Source: Deltaproteobacteria bacterium (GTDB lineage: Bacteria; Bdellovibrionota_B; Oligoflexia; Oligoflexales; Bog-1112). From it: DNA of 44,470 nt. The notes beneath the pieces are model-generated. The model was given only the letters and a program-made list of their open reading frames with translations. It was not told where the DNA came from and did no database searches. Every line of letters starts with the position of its first letter. Within the stretch, counting starts at the first letter, position 1. Below are positions 32,269 through 41,584 of this stretch, one piece after another. A program made the position numbers and the translations under genes. The stretch is taken from NCBI GenBank assembly GCA_947475005.1, contig CANJLI010000015.1:1-44470 (forward strand), written 5' to 3'.

Positions 32269-34134
32269 ATGAGAACATATATCAATCGATCTTTATCTAT
32301 CGTTGTGACCTTGGGCCTTTTGTCGAGTGCTTGTGGCGACTATCGTTCGCTCAAAAGCAAGATCATCGGACATCAGAGTAAGAATGGCGAGGTTGTCCCT
32401 CAGAAGGATGAGGCGCAAGAGGCGCATCTGAATAAAAAGTGGGCCCAGCTCGTCGAGTACCTTGGTTTTGAAGCTAAAGCGGTGAAAAATAAAGATGAGC
32501 TGACAAACCTACTTTCAACGCCTTCTATGCTGTTTACGTCAAAGACAAAACAGTATGATGGGTTGATGGATGATCTAAAGAAGGATCTAGCTAAAAATCG
32601 CAAAAAAATGCGTTGCGGTGGAATTTCCTCTTTTACCCATCTGAAAGATTCTAAGGGTAATGACATGCAGGTCCATGGTTCTGATGTGTTCCATATGGAA
32701 TATCAGGACCAAATGAAAGAGGCTACTAAGCGTACGGCTTTGGTTTTCTTGCCACAAAAAACGAGTCAGAAGAAGGAACTCCCTCTTCTTCTTCACCTAG
32801 CTGGTGGAGACATGGGACTGGCTATCAATAAACTGGATTTTACACAGCCAATGTTGGAGAGCCATGTGGTGATTGCACCTGACTACAGCATGGGGACCTG
32901 TGAGAAGCATGCAAGTGCTGGGCAAGCATGTAAGCCAGACAATCTCTTGCTAACGCCAGAGCTAAAAGAGCAAGACAAGCCTTGGGAAGAAGATGTGTAT
33001 AGTTCCCTTGCAGCCCATAACTGTGTGGTGGAAGCGGTATCTAATGAAGAGGGCCGCGGGACTTTCAAAAGTGGTCCAATCCCTTTTGATGATGAAGAAA
33101 AGAGTCTGCGTAAGGAGCTGACTGATCGCAGTATTACTATAGCAATGATTGCTGAAAATCCTGATTATCCTTCATTTTTGAACAAAATGATGCAGGCTCC
33201 TGTGTCGAAAATTTTTGGTTCGTCTCGAGGAGGCTTAGTGGCCTTACTTGCGGTAGCCTATTCTGGTGTGGAATGGGAGATATTTCAAAAAGTGTTCGAG
33301 GATCTAAGTCAGAAAGTCCCTGAAAAGAGACTGGTTGAAGCTCTACATACTGCCATTAAAGCCCACGAGAACTTTGGAGAGGATTATAGTAAGACGATTA
33401 TGCAATATCCTCCTATGTTTAGTCAGCTGGTTAACAATGCGGGTCCCTTTAGTCTTATGGTTGGTGAGTTCCGGGTTTTGGTGGAGCAAGTGGTAAAGAA
33501 TGTTCACAACCCCCTCAAACAAGAATTGCCAGGCGTGCGTCACCTACTTGAGGATTTTGCCGTTTATACCGATGCACCGATTGGAAATGATGCAGCTGAG
33601 TTGAAGGATGTTGCTTTGTTGATCTTCCGACGGGATATGCACTTTTTACACCCCTATCTATATAGTGGGTTGCTGAATTGGAATGACTTGTTGCTTGCTA
33701 AGTTTAAGCCCAACAAGATCCGCCATGGTAAGCTGCTTGCACTTCACAGTGTAAACGACAAAATCGTACCTTTCACTCAAGCCTTTGGTACGATAAAGAC
33801 CTTTAAGGGAATGGATAAGAAGCGTGCGGAAGCGAAAGATGCCTATAATAAAGGCGAGAAGGTCTCCTCCTTTGCCCTACTAGCCTTGGCTTTCTTGCCT
33901 GGTATTGAAGTGACCCCTGCCTATACAAAGGGCGCTTCTAAGGAAAATCTTGGTCTCTACCATAACGACGAGGCTTTCTGGGAGCATACAGTGGTCGTAC
34001 CGCCAGGGGACAAGAAGAAGCTGCAAGAGCCAAAGGATAAGGAGCAACTAGCCCTTGTGGATGCCTGGGAGAAGAAATGGGCCGGGGATCTCGCCCCAGC
34101 AGACTTCTTACAGAAGTGGATGTCTACCCCTTAA
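32269..34134 (+). CDS. Lipoprotein alpha/beta hydrolase
   Basis: The 621-residue protein has a lipoprotein signal with lipobox SSAC (Cys about 22) and a charged spacer, then an alpha/beta-hydrolase domain. LLLHLAGGDMG gives an oxyanion-type loop, GSSRGG the nucleophile elbow, HSVNDKIVPF the likely acid residue, and EHTVVVPPG the likely His. It resembles prolyl-oligopeptidase or esterase-type hydrolases but is much longer than usual. The long helical inserts after the elbow are unexplained. It would be anchored to the outer membrane with the barrel encoded upstream. AAAGGA supports the start. Confidence 0.78.
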   Translation: MRTYINRSLSIVVTLGLLSSACGDYRSLKSKIIGHQSKNGEVVPQKDEAQEAHLNKKWAQLVEYLGFEAKAVKNKDELTNLLSTPSMLFTSKTKQYDGLMDDLKKDLAKNRKKMRCGGISSFTHLKDSKGNDMQVHGSDVFHMEYQDQMKEATKRTALVFLPQKTSQKKELPLLLHLAGGDMGLAINKLDFTQPMLESHVVIAPDYSMGTCEKHASAGQACKPDNLLLTPELKEQDKPWEEDVYSSLAAHNCVVEAVSNEEGRGTFKSGPIPFDDEEKSLRKELTDRSITIAMIAENPDYPSFLNKMMQAPVSKIFGSSRGGLVALLAVAYSGVEWEIFQKVFEDLSQKVPEKRLVEALHTAIKAHENFGEDYSKTIMQYPPMFSQLVNNAGPFSLMVGEFRVLVEQVVKNVHNPLKQELPGVRHLLEDFAVYTDAPIGNDAAELKDVALLIFRRDMHFLHPYLYSGLLNWNDLLLAKFKPNKIRHGKLLALHSVNDKIVPFTQAFGTIKTFKGMDKKRAEAKDAYNKGEKVSSFALLALAFLPGIEVTPAYTKGASKENLGLYHNDEAFWEHTVVVPPGDKKKLQEPKDKEQLALVDAWEKKWAGDLAPADFLQKWMSTP

Positions 34135-34152
34135 TCCAGCGAAAAGCCCCTC

Positions 34153-34180
34153 AAAGCCCCTCAAGGAGGGGCTTTTTTTT
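34153..34180 (+). terminator. Rho-independent terminator
   Basis: AAAGCCCCTC pairs with GAGGGGCTTT around a 3-base loop and is followed by a run of T. A spare copy of the left arm sits at 34143-34152. It closes the barrel–hydrolase operon. Confidence 0.92.
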
Positions 34181-34412
34181 ATAGAAAGGCCCAGATAGTG
34201 CTTTGAAAAAATTTATGCTTTCAGTATGTTGTAAAAAAAAACGCCGTAGGCAAAAAAAATCTTGCAAACCCCCCTCAAGCCATGTACACCCTACTTTCTG
34301 TTTGCGCGGCGGGCGATTTTGAGAATACTCTAGTCAAACGATTCGGCAGTACCAATGGGATCCCATGAGGGGGTCGCTTTCACATCGTGTTCCTTTTTTT
34401 GAGGGGGAATTC

Positions 34413-34625
34413 ATGCGTGCCATTTTTTGTATTGCGGTGGTCTTCGACCTCGCGGCATTCTTCAGCCTGTCGCTTCATGCTGGAAGCCTAGAATCCGTCA
34501 ATTTCAACGACGATCTGTTTGCACTGGTCGACGAAGGACATGACGAGGAACGAGATCCAGCTTCTGAGGCCTACGAGATCCAGCTCCGCAATGAGGAGTA
34601 CTGGACCCATGGAGACGTAGCATAA
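34413..34625 (+). CDS. Small exported acidic protein
   Basis: The start at 34413 is chosen for the GAGGGGG Shine-Dalgarno and because it opens a clear signal sequence (RAIFCIAVVFDLAAFFSLSL). The remaining 45 or so residues are acidic (DEGHDEERDPASEAYEIQL) with no cysteine. It ends 13 bases before mtaB on the same strand, so the two are co-transcribed. No family was recognised. The 230 bases upstream hold no other gene; a weak AATACT -10 candidate is near 34324. Confidence 0.55.
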   Translation: MRAIFCIAVVFDLAAFFSLSLHAGSLESVNFNDDLFALVDEGHDEERDPASEAYEIQLRNEEYWTHGDVA

Positions 34626-34638
34626 AAGGGGGTCCCCG

Positions 34639-35997
34639 ATGCGGGTCTTCATCAAAACCCTTGGTTGCAAAGTCAATGCCTTCGATGCCCAAGTCTTGCA
34701 TAAGCAATTCTCGGATCAAGGCTTTGAAGTCCTCGATTCACCCCTTCACGCTGATGTCACAGTCATAAATACCTGCAGTGTTACCCAACAAGCGGAGAAG
34801 GAAGCTCTCTACCTCCTGCGCCGTTATCAACGGGAAAACCCTACCGCTTTGCGTGTGGTCACAGGTTGCTATGCCCAGATTGCCTCCGATGCATTGGCGC
34901 AACGCTCTGAAATCGACTGTGTCATTCCCAACGAACAAAAAAATCTCGTGGTCCCTACGGTGGTCGAACATTTGGCCGCTCGACAACGAGGTGACTCTCT
35001 GATGCCAGCTGTCAAGAACTTTGCCACCACTCCGACCAACCAGCAGTTCAAATCGTCCCTTGTCTTTTTCGATCGTCCTGAAGCGACTCAAACTCGGGCT
35101 TTTGTGAAAATCCAAGACGGGTGCAACGGCTTTTGTACATACTGTCAGATCCCCTATGCTCGAGGGGCAAGCCGTAGCGTTCCCTTCGAGCAGGCCCTCC
35201 ACCAGATCATGGAGCTCGCCCAAAGTGGAGTTCCTGAGATCGTGCTCACGGGTATCCACATCGGAGACTACGGAGAGGATCTTGAGGTCCCCTCCACTTT
35301 TGCCGAGTTGGTAGAGCAGGTATTTCTGCGTACGCAGCTTCCCCGTTTGCGCATCTCCTCTCTGGAGCCCAGCGAGGTGAGTGACACACTGCTGGAGGTG
35401 TTGGATCGGTATCGTGATCGGGTGTGTGATCACTTTCACCTGCCCCTGCAGTCGGGAGAAGACGGGATCCTGAAGCGCATGCGACGCACGTACACAGCTG
35501 CAGAGTACCGTGCCACGGTGCAGAAATTTCTGGCCTTATTTCCACAGGCGCAGATCAGTGCCGATGTAATTCCTGGATTTCCTGGGGAGACGGAGGCTCA
35601 GTTTGCTGCTACCGTTGCCTTCATTGAAGACTGTGGCATCCACAACCTTCACGTGTTCCCCTACTCGTCACGGCCCAACACTTTTGCAGCCCGGATGCCG
35701 GATCATCTGCCGCAAGAAGTGGTAGCCGTTCGAGCTAAAATTTTGCGAGAGTTGGCAGCTCGACTATACGAGGGATTTTGTCGCACGCAGTACGAGCGGG
35801 AGCATCTTGTTCTCTGGGAGGCATCTGTCGATGCAGAGGGGTATCGTCAGGGCAAAACCCGTAACTACCTTTCTGTTGCTATGAAAGATCTTTCGATGGT
35901 GACCCAGCCTGGAAGGGAAAGCCCGATTATTTTGAAGGGGTTTTTGCGTCACCAGCTTCTCTTGGGTTTTCCTGTCGGGGGGCAAGAAGTTGTCTAA
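34639..35997 (+). CDS. mtaB: tRNA t6A37 methylthiotransferase MtaB
   Basis: The 452-residue radical SAM enzyme converts t6A37 to ms2t6A37 in tRNA. The N-terminal MTTase domain has TLGCKVN, NTCSVT and VTGCYAQ, giving the three cysteines for the auxiliary cluster. The radical SAM motif is CNGFCTYCQIPYARG (CxxxCxxC). A TRAM-like C-terminal segment follows from about 375. TLGCKVN distinguishes MtaB from MiaB (TxGCQMN). The start has GGGGG upstream. Substrate t6A would be made using the TsaC-like product encoded at 12347. Confidence 0.93.
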   Translation: MRVFIKTLGCKVNAFDAQVLHKQFSDQGFEVLDSPLHADVTVINTCSVTQQAEKEALYLLRRYQRENPTALRVVTGCYAQIASDALAQRSEIDCVIPNEQKNLVVPTVVEHLAARQRGDSLMPAVKNFATTPTNQQFKSSLVFFDRPEATQTRAFVKIQDGCNGFCTYCQIPYARGASRSVPFEQALHQIMELAQSGVPEIVLTGIHIGDYGEDLEVPSTFAELVEQVFLRTQLPRLRISSLEPSEVSDTLLEVLDRYRDRVCDHFHLPLQSGEDGILKRMRRTYTAAEYRATVQKFLALFPQAQISADVIPGFPGETEAQFAATVAFIEDCGIHNLHVFPYSSRPNTFAARMPDHLPQEVVAVRAKILRELAARLYEGFCRTQYEREHLVLWEASVDAEGYRQGKTRNYLSVAMKDLSMVTQPGRESPIILKGFLRHQLLLGFPVGGQEVV

Positions 35998-36126
35998 GGT
36001 GGGGCACATTTTTTGCCGAACCAGGCAGAAAGAAATATAGGGACTCGATTCCATACTTTTGAAAGAGTATGATCACGCATGGGCATGTATGTGTGTTTTT
36101 CAGAACCCAACTGTGGGAGGGGAGCA

Positions 36127-36636
36127 ATGGACGAAGCGAGTCGGCAGCTTGGTAAAATGCTTAGAGACACTCCGTTTCATGGTGCGGCATTCAAGAAGGC
36201 CCTTTCGAAATCTCCATTTAGTAAAAAAGAAAATATTGACTACAAGTCGAGTCAAGTAGATACGCTGTTGGTGCGAGCGGGCTATTTGCAAAATCGGGAA
36301 GCCATGCAAATCCTCATTGCCCATGGTGCCGACATCGAGCAAATCGTTCATGAAAGCAGACAGCATGACCTGATCGTGGTGCTCCTCTCTGCTGGAAAAT
36401 TTGAGGCAGCAGCCTTCCTATATAGCCAGCTCTCTACCGAGCGTTTGCGTTGTCGGGATGGAGGATTGGACCGACGGGCAAAAGAAGTGGGCAAACGCCT
36501 ACTCAAAGTTCGCGATTATGAAGGGGCTGTGTGGGCCAAAAAGAAACCGACGCTTTTGAAACGACTGAAAGAAGCACAAAGCTTTACCTGGAAGGATTTC
36601 TTAGGATTGGTAACTACCGTGGGTGTTTATTTGTAA
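36127..36636 (+). CDS. Ankyrin-like helical protein
   Basis: The start at 36127 follows GGGAGGGGAGCA. The 169-residue protein contains one recognisable ankyrin-type unit (LQNREAMQILIAHGADIEQIV) and a second degenerate helix pair (HDLIVVLLSAGKFEAAAFLYSQL). The rest is basic and helical. No signal peptide or enzyme motif is present. It is probably a cytosolic or type-secreted binding protein; the function is unknown. It converges with the small membrane-protein gene 19 bases away. Its identity as ankyrin rests on one motif. Confidence 0.55.
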   Translation: MDEASRQLGKMLRDTPFHGAAFKKALSKSPFSKKENIDYKSSQVDTLLVRAGYLQNREAMQILIAHGADIEQIVHESRQHDLIVVLLSAGKFEAAAFLYSQLSTERLRCRDGGLDRRAKEVGKRLLKVRDYEGAVWAKKKPTLLKRLKEAQSFTWKDFLGLVTTVGVYL

Positions 36637-36655
36637 GGATCATACGCTCTAAAAA

Positions 36656-37120
36656 CTACGGCGCAGCCGTGGAAGAAAAAGTACCCATCGAAATCATAGT
36701 GAGAATCCCGATCGTCGCAAAAGTTAAAAACCCCACGAGGGCTTTCCAACGATCGTCTTTGAGTCGTTCGGCACTCTCCGTATAATCAAGAATGCGAACG
36801 GCTTTGATCCAGTCTTCTGATAGTTTGTTGGACTCCAAAAATTCAGGAGAAGTTGGCATCGTCATCTTCTCTCGAATGATCTCCAGTTGAGGGGTGAGCT
36901 TGTCCTCTAGCGACATGTGATGCCAGAAATCAATCACATCTCGATCTCCGGACTGGTAGCTTGGTTTTTCTGCGGCAAATCTCTCGAGGTTGTCCCATAC
37001 TTGCTGATTCAGTTTCCAGTTTTGGGTGGAAAATTTCCAGCTTGTCATTCCATATATGATTCCTGTCACTGCACTTATCCCCCCGACTGTTGTCCCAATA
37101 TAGTTAAAAATATCGATCAT
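36656..37120 (-). CDS. Small membrane protein with two transmembrane segments
   Basis: The 154-residue protein has a hydrophobic stretch at about 5-25 (YIGTTVGGISAVTGIIYGM) and another at 127-147 (LVGFLTFATIGILTMISMG) around a polar, charged central region of about 100 residues with no cysteine. Both ends would face the same side of the inner membrane. GGGGGACC precedes the ATG. No family was recognised. It lies between an ankyrin-like gene and a divergent lipoprotein gene. Confidence 0.6.
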   Translation of the reverse strand: MIDIFNYIGTTVGGISAVTGIIYGMTSWKFSTQNWKLNQQVWDNLERFAAEKPSYQSGDRDVIDFWHHMSLEDKLTPQLEIIREKMTMPTSPEFLESNKLSEDWIKAVRILDYTESAERLKDDRWKALVGFLTFATIGILTMISMGTFSSTAAP

Positions 37121-37181
37121 CGAGGGTCCCCCCTGCCTGAAGTATGGGTTTCAGGTTACTACGCTCCGACACAATGCCGTG

Positions 37182-37187
37182 TATAAT
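37182..37187 (+). promoter_or_regulatory. TATAAT -10 candidate for the lipoprotein–mlaE operon
   Basis: A perfect TATAAT lies 60 bases upstream of the lipoprotein start in the divergent gap. No good -35 is present at 17 bases, so confidence is low. Confidence 0.35.
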
Positions 37188-37247
37188 AATGGATATATTA
37201 CGTGTAGTCCGATGTGCACTGCAACCAACCCGAAGGGAGAGCACTCA

Positions 37248-37889
37248 ATGCGTCATTTGCCCATTTTTATTTGCCTGTCTGGCCTCATAGGCGGATGTAG
37301 TTTGTTTCATCATAAAACAGGGGAACCAGCGAGTGAAATCGGCGAAAATAATACCGCGGAGGCCCTGCCAGATGATCTGGGTGCCCAAGCTGTAAAGCTT
37401 GCCGATGAAACCCCTGCAGAGTCACCTCCCCCTGAGGAGCTGGCGCCGGTGCCAGCTCCCGTAGAAGAGCCAGCCCCCGCTCCAGAGGGAGACACCACTG
37501 CGAAAAAGGAGGAGCCCACCCCTGCCCCTGCTGTCGTCGCCACCCCTGCCCCTGCTGTCGTCGCCGCTCCCGCTCCCGCTCCAGCTATTGCGGCTGAAGG
37601 TGCTGGGCGTACCTCTGCCGTCGTAGGTCCAGAAGATGCTCGTCGTGTGGTGCGGTATGTAAAAGAAGATAAGACCCCTATTTTCGCCGCACCGAAAGAC
37701 AGTGCGGATCAAGTTCGTACCCTTTTGCGCGGTACGAGTCTTATGGTACTTGTGGACGGAGAGTGGGCGGAGATTGTTCCCGGGCAGCATATCCGCGTAG
37801 CTGCGCTCTCCGACCAGCCCGTGGTCTACACCCCAGAGGCACAAGCGTGGCAAGCCCGTGAGTCAAAGCCCACTACCAAAAAGGAATGA
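37248..37889 (+). CDS. Lipoprotein with Pro/Ala-rich linker and SH3-like domain
   Basis: The start at 37248 follows AAGGGAGAG and opens a lipoprotein signal with lipobox IGGC. Residues about 20-125 are low-complexity and rich in Ala, Pro and Glu (PAPAVVATPAPAVV), a typical linker across the periplasm. The C-terminal 70 residues (RYVKEDKTPIFAAPKDSADQ, then LLRGTSLMVLVDGEWAEI) look like a bacterial SH3 domain, which often binds peptidoglycan. It stops one base before the mlaE start, so the two are coupled; it may link the permease complex to the cell wall. Confidence 0.72.
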   Translation: MRHLPIFICLSGLIGGCSLFHHKTGEPASEIGENNTAEALPDDLGAQAVKLADETPAESPPPEELAPVPAPVEEPAPAPEGDTTAKKEEPTPAPAVVATPAPAVVAAPAPAPAIAAEGAGRTSAVVGPEDARRVVRYVKEDKTPIFAAPKDSADQVRTLLRGTSLMVLVDGEWAEIVPGQHIRVAALSDQPVVYTPEAQAWQARESKPTTKKE

Positions 37890-37890
37890 C

Positions 37891-38676
37891 GTGTCCCGCA
37901 AAGAAAACATAGTTACCTCCTTTCTTACCAGCACCCTCACAGGGTTCGGCGCCTATATTCTCTTCACAGCCTCTATCTTCCGATGCATGGTATACCCTCG
38001 CTTGCAATGGCGGCTCCTACTCCAACAATTAGAATTTGTTGGAAACAAGAGTCTCTCTACCATCCTCTTGGCTTCGGTAATGATCGGTGCGGTTTTTGGC
38101 ATCGAATTCGGTAAAATTTTCAAACTATTCGGCACAGAGTCTATGTTGGGTGCCGCAGCAGCCTTTTCTCTCTCCAAGGAACTGGCTCCCGTAGTAGGTG
38201 CCTTTCTCGTTACCGGTCGTGCTGGTTCCTCCATGGCAGCAGAGATTGCCACCATGCGGGTGAACGAACAAATCGACGCCATGCGCGTCATGGCTGTAAA
38301 TCCCATCGCTTACTTATGTGCCCCCCGGGTCTTGGCAAGCATCCTTATGATGCCTCTGCTGGCAGGGGTCTTTGTGATCTGTGGTATCGTTTCCTCCTAC
38401 TGTTTTGGGCGCCTGTTTTTTGAAATCGACCCCGGTGTCTTTGTGGATAAGATCACGTGGATCACTCGCCCTGCCCATTTGATAGAAGGCCTCGAGAAAG
38501 CCATGCTTTTTGGTGCCCTTTTCTCCTCCATAGCTTGCTTCACTGGATTCCATGCCAAGGGAGGTGCCAAAGGTGTAGGAAAAGCCACCACCCACTCCGT
38601 GGTCATGGCCCTGGTCTCGATCCTCATTCTGGATTTTTTTGTGAGCTACCTCAAGATGGAAAAACTTCAGCTGTAG
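37891..38676 (+). CDS. mlaE: MlaE-type ABC permease of intermembrane lipid transport
   Basis: The GTG at 37891 is taken as start because AAGGA is well placed in the end of the previous gene. The 261-residue protein has five or so transmembrane helices and the family signature blocks GAVFGIEFGK, LSKELAPVVGAFLVTGRAGS and AAEIATMRVNEQIDAMRVM. MlaE permeases work with an ATPase (MlaF) and an MCE protein (MlaD) to move phospholipids between the membranes. These partners are not in the window. Start is coupled to the upstream lipoprotein gene. Confidence 0.92.
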   Translation: MSRKENIVTSFLTSTLTGFGAYILFTASIFRCMVYPRLQWRLLLQQLEFVGNKSLSTILLASVMIGAVFGIEFGKIFKLFGTESMLGAAAAFSLSKELAPVVGAFLVTGRAGSSMAAEIATMRVNEQIDAMRVMAVNPIAYLCAPRVLASILMMPLLAGVFVICGIVSSYCFGRLFFEIDPGVFVDKITWITRPAHLIEGLEKAMLFGALFSSIACFTGFHAKGGAKGVGKATTHSVVMALVSILILDFFVSYLKMEKLQL

Positions 38677-38799
38677 ATGGCTCCCCAACCCCCTTAAATC
38701 CCAGATAGGCGAAGCGCCGAAGCTGTGCTACAACGAGCTTTCCCTGCCCCAAGCGGGCTTCGCTGTTGTTCCATCCCCAGAAGAGGTTGCATCGCCATC

Positions 38800-41238
38800 A
38801 TGACGGATATCCTGAAAGAATACGAATTCGCACGCATCGAGCCAAAATGGCAGAAATATTGGGCAGAAAACCAAACTTTTTCCACCCCTTCCGTCTCTGA
38901 CCGTCCCAAATACTACGTCTTGGATATGTTCCCCTACCCCTCCGGTAGCGGGCTCCATGTGGGGCACGTAGAGGGCTATACCGCCACAGACATCATCACC
39001 CGATTTAAAGCCATGCAAGGGTTCAACGTGTTGCACCCCATGGGATGGGATGCCTTTGGACTCCCTGCAGAGCAATATGCCGTGAAAACCGGAACCCATC
39101 CCAAGATCACCACGGAAAAGAACATCGCTACCTACAAGGCTCAGATGCAGCGCTTGGGTCTTGCCATCGATTGGGATCGGGAGATCAGCAGTGCAGATCC
39201 TGACTATTACCGATGGACCCAGTGGCTCTTCCTCGAGCTCTACAAGAAGGGCCTCGCCTACGAATCCAACGAGGCGGTGAACTGGTGCCCTGCTTTGGGT
39301 ACCGTGCTGGCAAACGAAGAAGTCATCGATGGACTCTCGGAGGTAGGGGGTCATCCCGTAATCAAGAAGCCGATCCACCAGTGGGTCCTCAAAATCACAG
39401 CCTATGCCGATCGTCTCTTGGATGATCTCGAAGACTTGGATTGGCCTGAGTCCACCAAGCAGATGCAGCGCAACTGGATCGGGCGCAGCGAGGGGCTGAC
39501 CTTGCGCCTTGCGGTACAGGGTCGTAGCGAGAGCTTTGAGGCCTTCACTACGGCACACCATACGATTTATGGCATTACCTTTTGTGTGATCGCACCGAAT
39601 CATCCTCTCGTCGCCGTGCTTACCACCGTGGACTACGAAGATGCGGTGGAAGACTACGTCACCGAAGCCCTCGAGCGATCCGATATGGAGCGCACCGCAG
39701 AAGGCAAAGACAAGACGGGCGTCTTTACCGGGTCCTATGCCATCAATCCCATCAACGGGGAGGCAGTGCCGATCTACATTGCTGACTATGTGCTGATGAG
39801 CTACGGCACCGGTGCGGTGATCGGCGTGCCCGCTCATGATACACGAGACCATGTGTTTGCTACCAAGTACGAGATTCCCATTCGTCAGGTGATTGCAAAT
39901 CCACAGGCAAAACCGACGGACCCTTCCATCGAAGAAGCCGTACTCCTGTGTCCCGAAGGCAGGATGGTGAACTCCGACTTTATCGATGGTCTTTCTTGTC
40001 CAGAAGCCAAAACCCGCATTGCAGAATGGGCGGAAGAAAAGGGCGTTGGCAAGCGTACCGTGCACTTTCGCTTGCGAGACTGGATCTTCTCTCGTCAACG
40101 TTACTGGGGAGAACCCTTTCCTCTCCTGCATGATGAGGCTGGTAACATAGTCCTCTGCGACGAGTCCGAACTTCCGGTGCGTCTGCCGGACCTCGAAGAT
40201 TACAAGCCTTCCGGTGGGGAGGCGTCTCCGCTTTCCAAAGCCCACGAGTGGGTGAATCAGGTTCGGGATGGCAAGCCGTGTAAACGTGAAACCAACATCA
40301 TGCCCCAGTGGGCTGGCTCTTGCTGGTATTACTTTCGCTACTTGGACCCAAAGAATTATGACCAATTTTGTAGCAAGGAACAGGAAAAAGCTTGGCTCCC
40401 CGTGGACCTCTACGTGGGGGGAGCAGAACATGCAAACCTTCACCTGCTCTACGCACGTTTTTGGCACAAAGTTCTCTATGACCTCGGGCACGTCTCCTGC
40501 AAGGAGCCCTTTACCCGCTTGCTTCACCCGGGGATGGTGCTGGGCCCCAACGGGGAGAAGATGTCAAAGAGCCGCGGGAACGTGATCAATCCGGAGGATA
40601 TTATTGCCGAATGGGGGGCTGATTCTCTGCGCATGTTCGAGCTCTTCCTCGGGCCTTTCCATCAGGTGAAACCGTGGCAAACCAACGGGGTCTCGGGTAT
40701 TCATCGATTCTTGCGACGTTTCTGGCGTTTGATCCTCAATGAAGAGGGACAGCTACAAAGTAAGATTGGGAACCAAACCTCTCCTTCTTTTACGAAGTTG
40801 CTGCACCAAACCATTCAGAAGGTCACCGTAGATACGGAAGCCTTCAAGTTCAATACAGCAATTTCTGCCATGATGGAGTGTCTCAACCAGGCCTACAAAG
40901 AAACAGAGATTGCACGAGCGGATGCTGAGCGCTTCCTCTTGCTCCTCGCTCCCTATGCGCCGCATATGGTAGAGGAGCTATGGTCCCACTTTGGCCATAC
41001 GGAAAGTGTATACCGAGTCTCTTGGCCTACCTATGACCCTGCTTGTGTGGCAGAGACTCAAGTGATTTACTCCCTCATGACGAATGGCAAACTGCGCGAT
41101 ACCTTGTCCGTAGACGAATCTTGTACCCAAGAGGAAGTTGTGGCGCAGGCCAAGACGCAGCTCGCCAGGTACCTAGAGGGGCAGGTAATTCGCAAAGAGA
41201 TCTTTGTACGAGGGAAGGTAGTCAACTTCGTCGTGTAA
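38800..41238 (+). CDS. leuS: Leucyl-tRNA synthetase
   Basis: The 812-residue class I synthetase charges tRNA-Leu. The start MTDILKEYEFARIEPKWQKYW is conserved; upstream codons look noncoding, though the Shine-Dalgarno (AGAGG) is far. Signature HIGH reads HVGH (residues 53-56) and KMSKS is exact (about 587-591). The CP1 editing domain is present with GVPAHDTRDH and the Thr-rich site. The C-terminal anticodon and LeuRS-specific domains close the protein. The stop codon is the first base triplet of a 56-bp tandem repeat, suggesting that the repeat has been built from the gene end. Confidence 0.96.
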   Translation: MTDILKEYEFARIEPKWQKYWAENQTFSTPSVSDRPKYYVLDMFPYPSGSGLHVGHVEGYTATDIITRFKAMQGFNVLHPMGWDAFGLPAEQYAVKTGTHPKITTEKNIATYKAQMQRLGLAIDWDREISSADPDYYRWTQWLFLELYKKGLAYESNEAVNWCPALGTVLANEEVIDGLSEVGGHPVIKKPIHQWVLKITAYADRLLDDLEDLDWPESTKQMQRNWIGRSEGLTLRLAVQGRSESFEAFTTAHHTIYGITFCVIAPNHPLVAVLTTVDYEDAVEDYVTEALERSDMERTAEGKDKTGVFTGSYAINPINGEAVPIYIADYVLMSYGTGAVIGVPAHDTRDHVFATKYEIPIRQVIANPQAKPTDPSIEEAVLLCPEGRMVNSDFIDGLSCPEAKTRIAEWAEEKGVGKRTVHFRLRDWIFSRQRYWGEPFPLLHDEAGNIVLCDESELPVRLPDLEDYKPSGGEASPLSKAHEWVNQVRDGKPCKRETNIMPQWAGSCWYYFRYLDPKNYDQFCSKEQEKAWLPVDLYVGGAEHANLHLLYARFWHKVLYDLGHVSCKEPFTRLLHPGMVLGPNGEKMSKSRGNVINPEDIIAEWGADSLRMFELFLGPFHQVKPWQTNGVSGIHRFLRRFWRLILNEEGQLQSKIGNQTSPSFTKLLHQTIQKVTVDTEAFKFNTAISAMMECLNQAYKETEIARADAERFLLLLAPYAPHMVEELWSHFGHTESVYRVSWPTYDPACVAETQVIYSLMTNGKLRDTLSVDESCTQEEVVAQAKTQLARYLEGQVIRKEIFVRGKVVNFVV

Positions 41239-41347
41239 GGCGCCCTTCTGGGGCCGACATAGAGGAATGCTTTCTAGGGATTGGGTCCACCTAAGGCGCC
41301 CTTCTGGGGCCGACATAGAGGAATGCTTTCTAGGGATTGGGTCCACC
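41236..41347. repeat. 56-bp tandem duplication at the leuS 3' end
   Basis: Two exact copies (41236-41291 and 41292-41347) begin TAAGGCGCCCTTCTGGGG. A diverged third begins at 41486. The sequence before that third copy (CAACCTTCGTAGTTAGTG) resembles the leuS end (CAACTTCGTCGTG), so the gene tail itself has been copied. Confidence 0.85.
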
Positions 41348-41418
41348 TACCTTTTAGAATAGAGACACCAACCTTTGGTTGGTGTCTCTATTCTAAAAGG
41401 TAGGTGGACCCAATCCCT
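41332..41418. repeat. Perfect 42-bp inverted repeat with 3-base spacer
   Basis: Arms 41332-41373 and 41377-41418 are exact complements around TTT, forming an 87-base hairpin centred on CCAACC-TTT-GGTTGG. The right arm is partly repeated at 41426-41468. It fills the gap between leuS and the esterase gene; the remaining bases to 41584 hold no gene. It might act as a terminator or be a foldback scar. Confidence 0.85.
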
Positions 41419-41584
41419 CTCTCCGGGTGTCTCTATTCTAAAAGGTAGGTGGACCCAATCCCTCTCTCAACCTTCGTAGTTAGTGTAAGGCGCCCTTGCA
41501 TGCCTTATACAGAGGAATGGGACCATTTGTTTTTTTGGTGTATGATTTGGAAAGTCGTCCCAAAAAAACAAAAGGAGTTCCCGT

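Noticed and set aside
34639..35997. MtaB as a radical SAM maturase for the Gly/His-rich peptides
   Set aside because: TLGCKVN, the three MTTase cysteines and the TRAM-like end identify a tRNA methylthiotransferase; it is also 15 kb away.
38728..40527. Long open frame (599 codons) antisense to leuS
   Set aside because: It mirrors the conserved synthetase in the opposite strand, has no recognisable domain, and leuS codon pattern explains the absence of stops.
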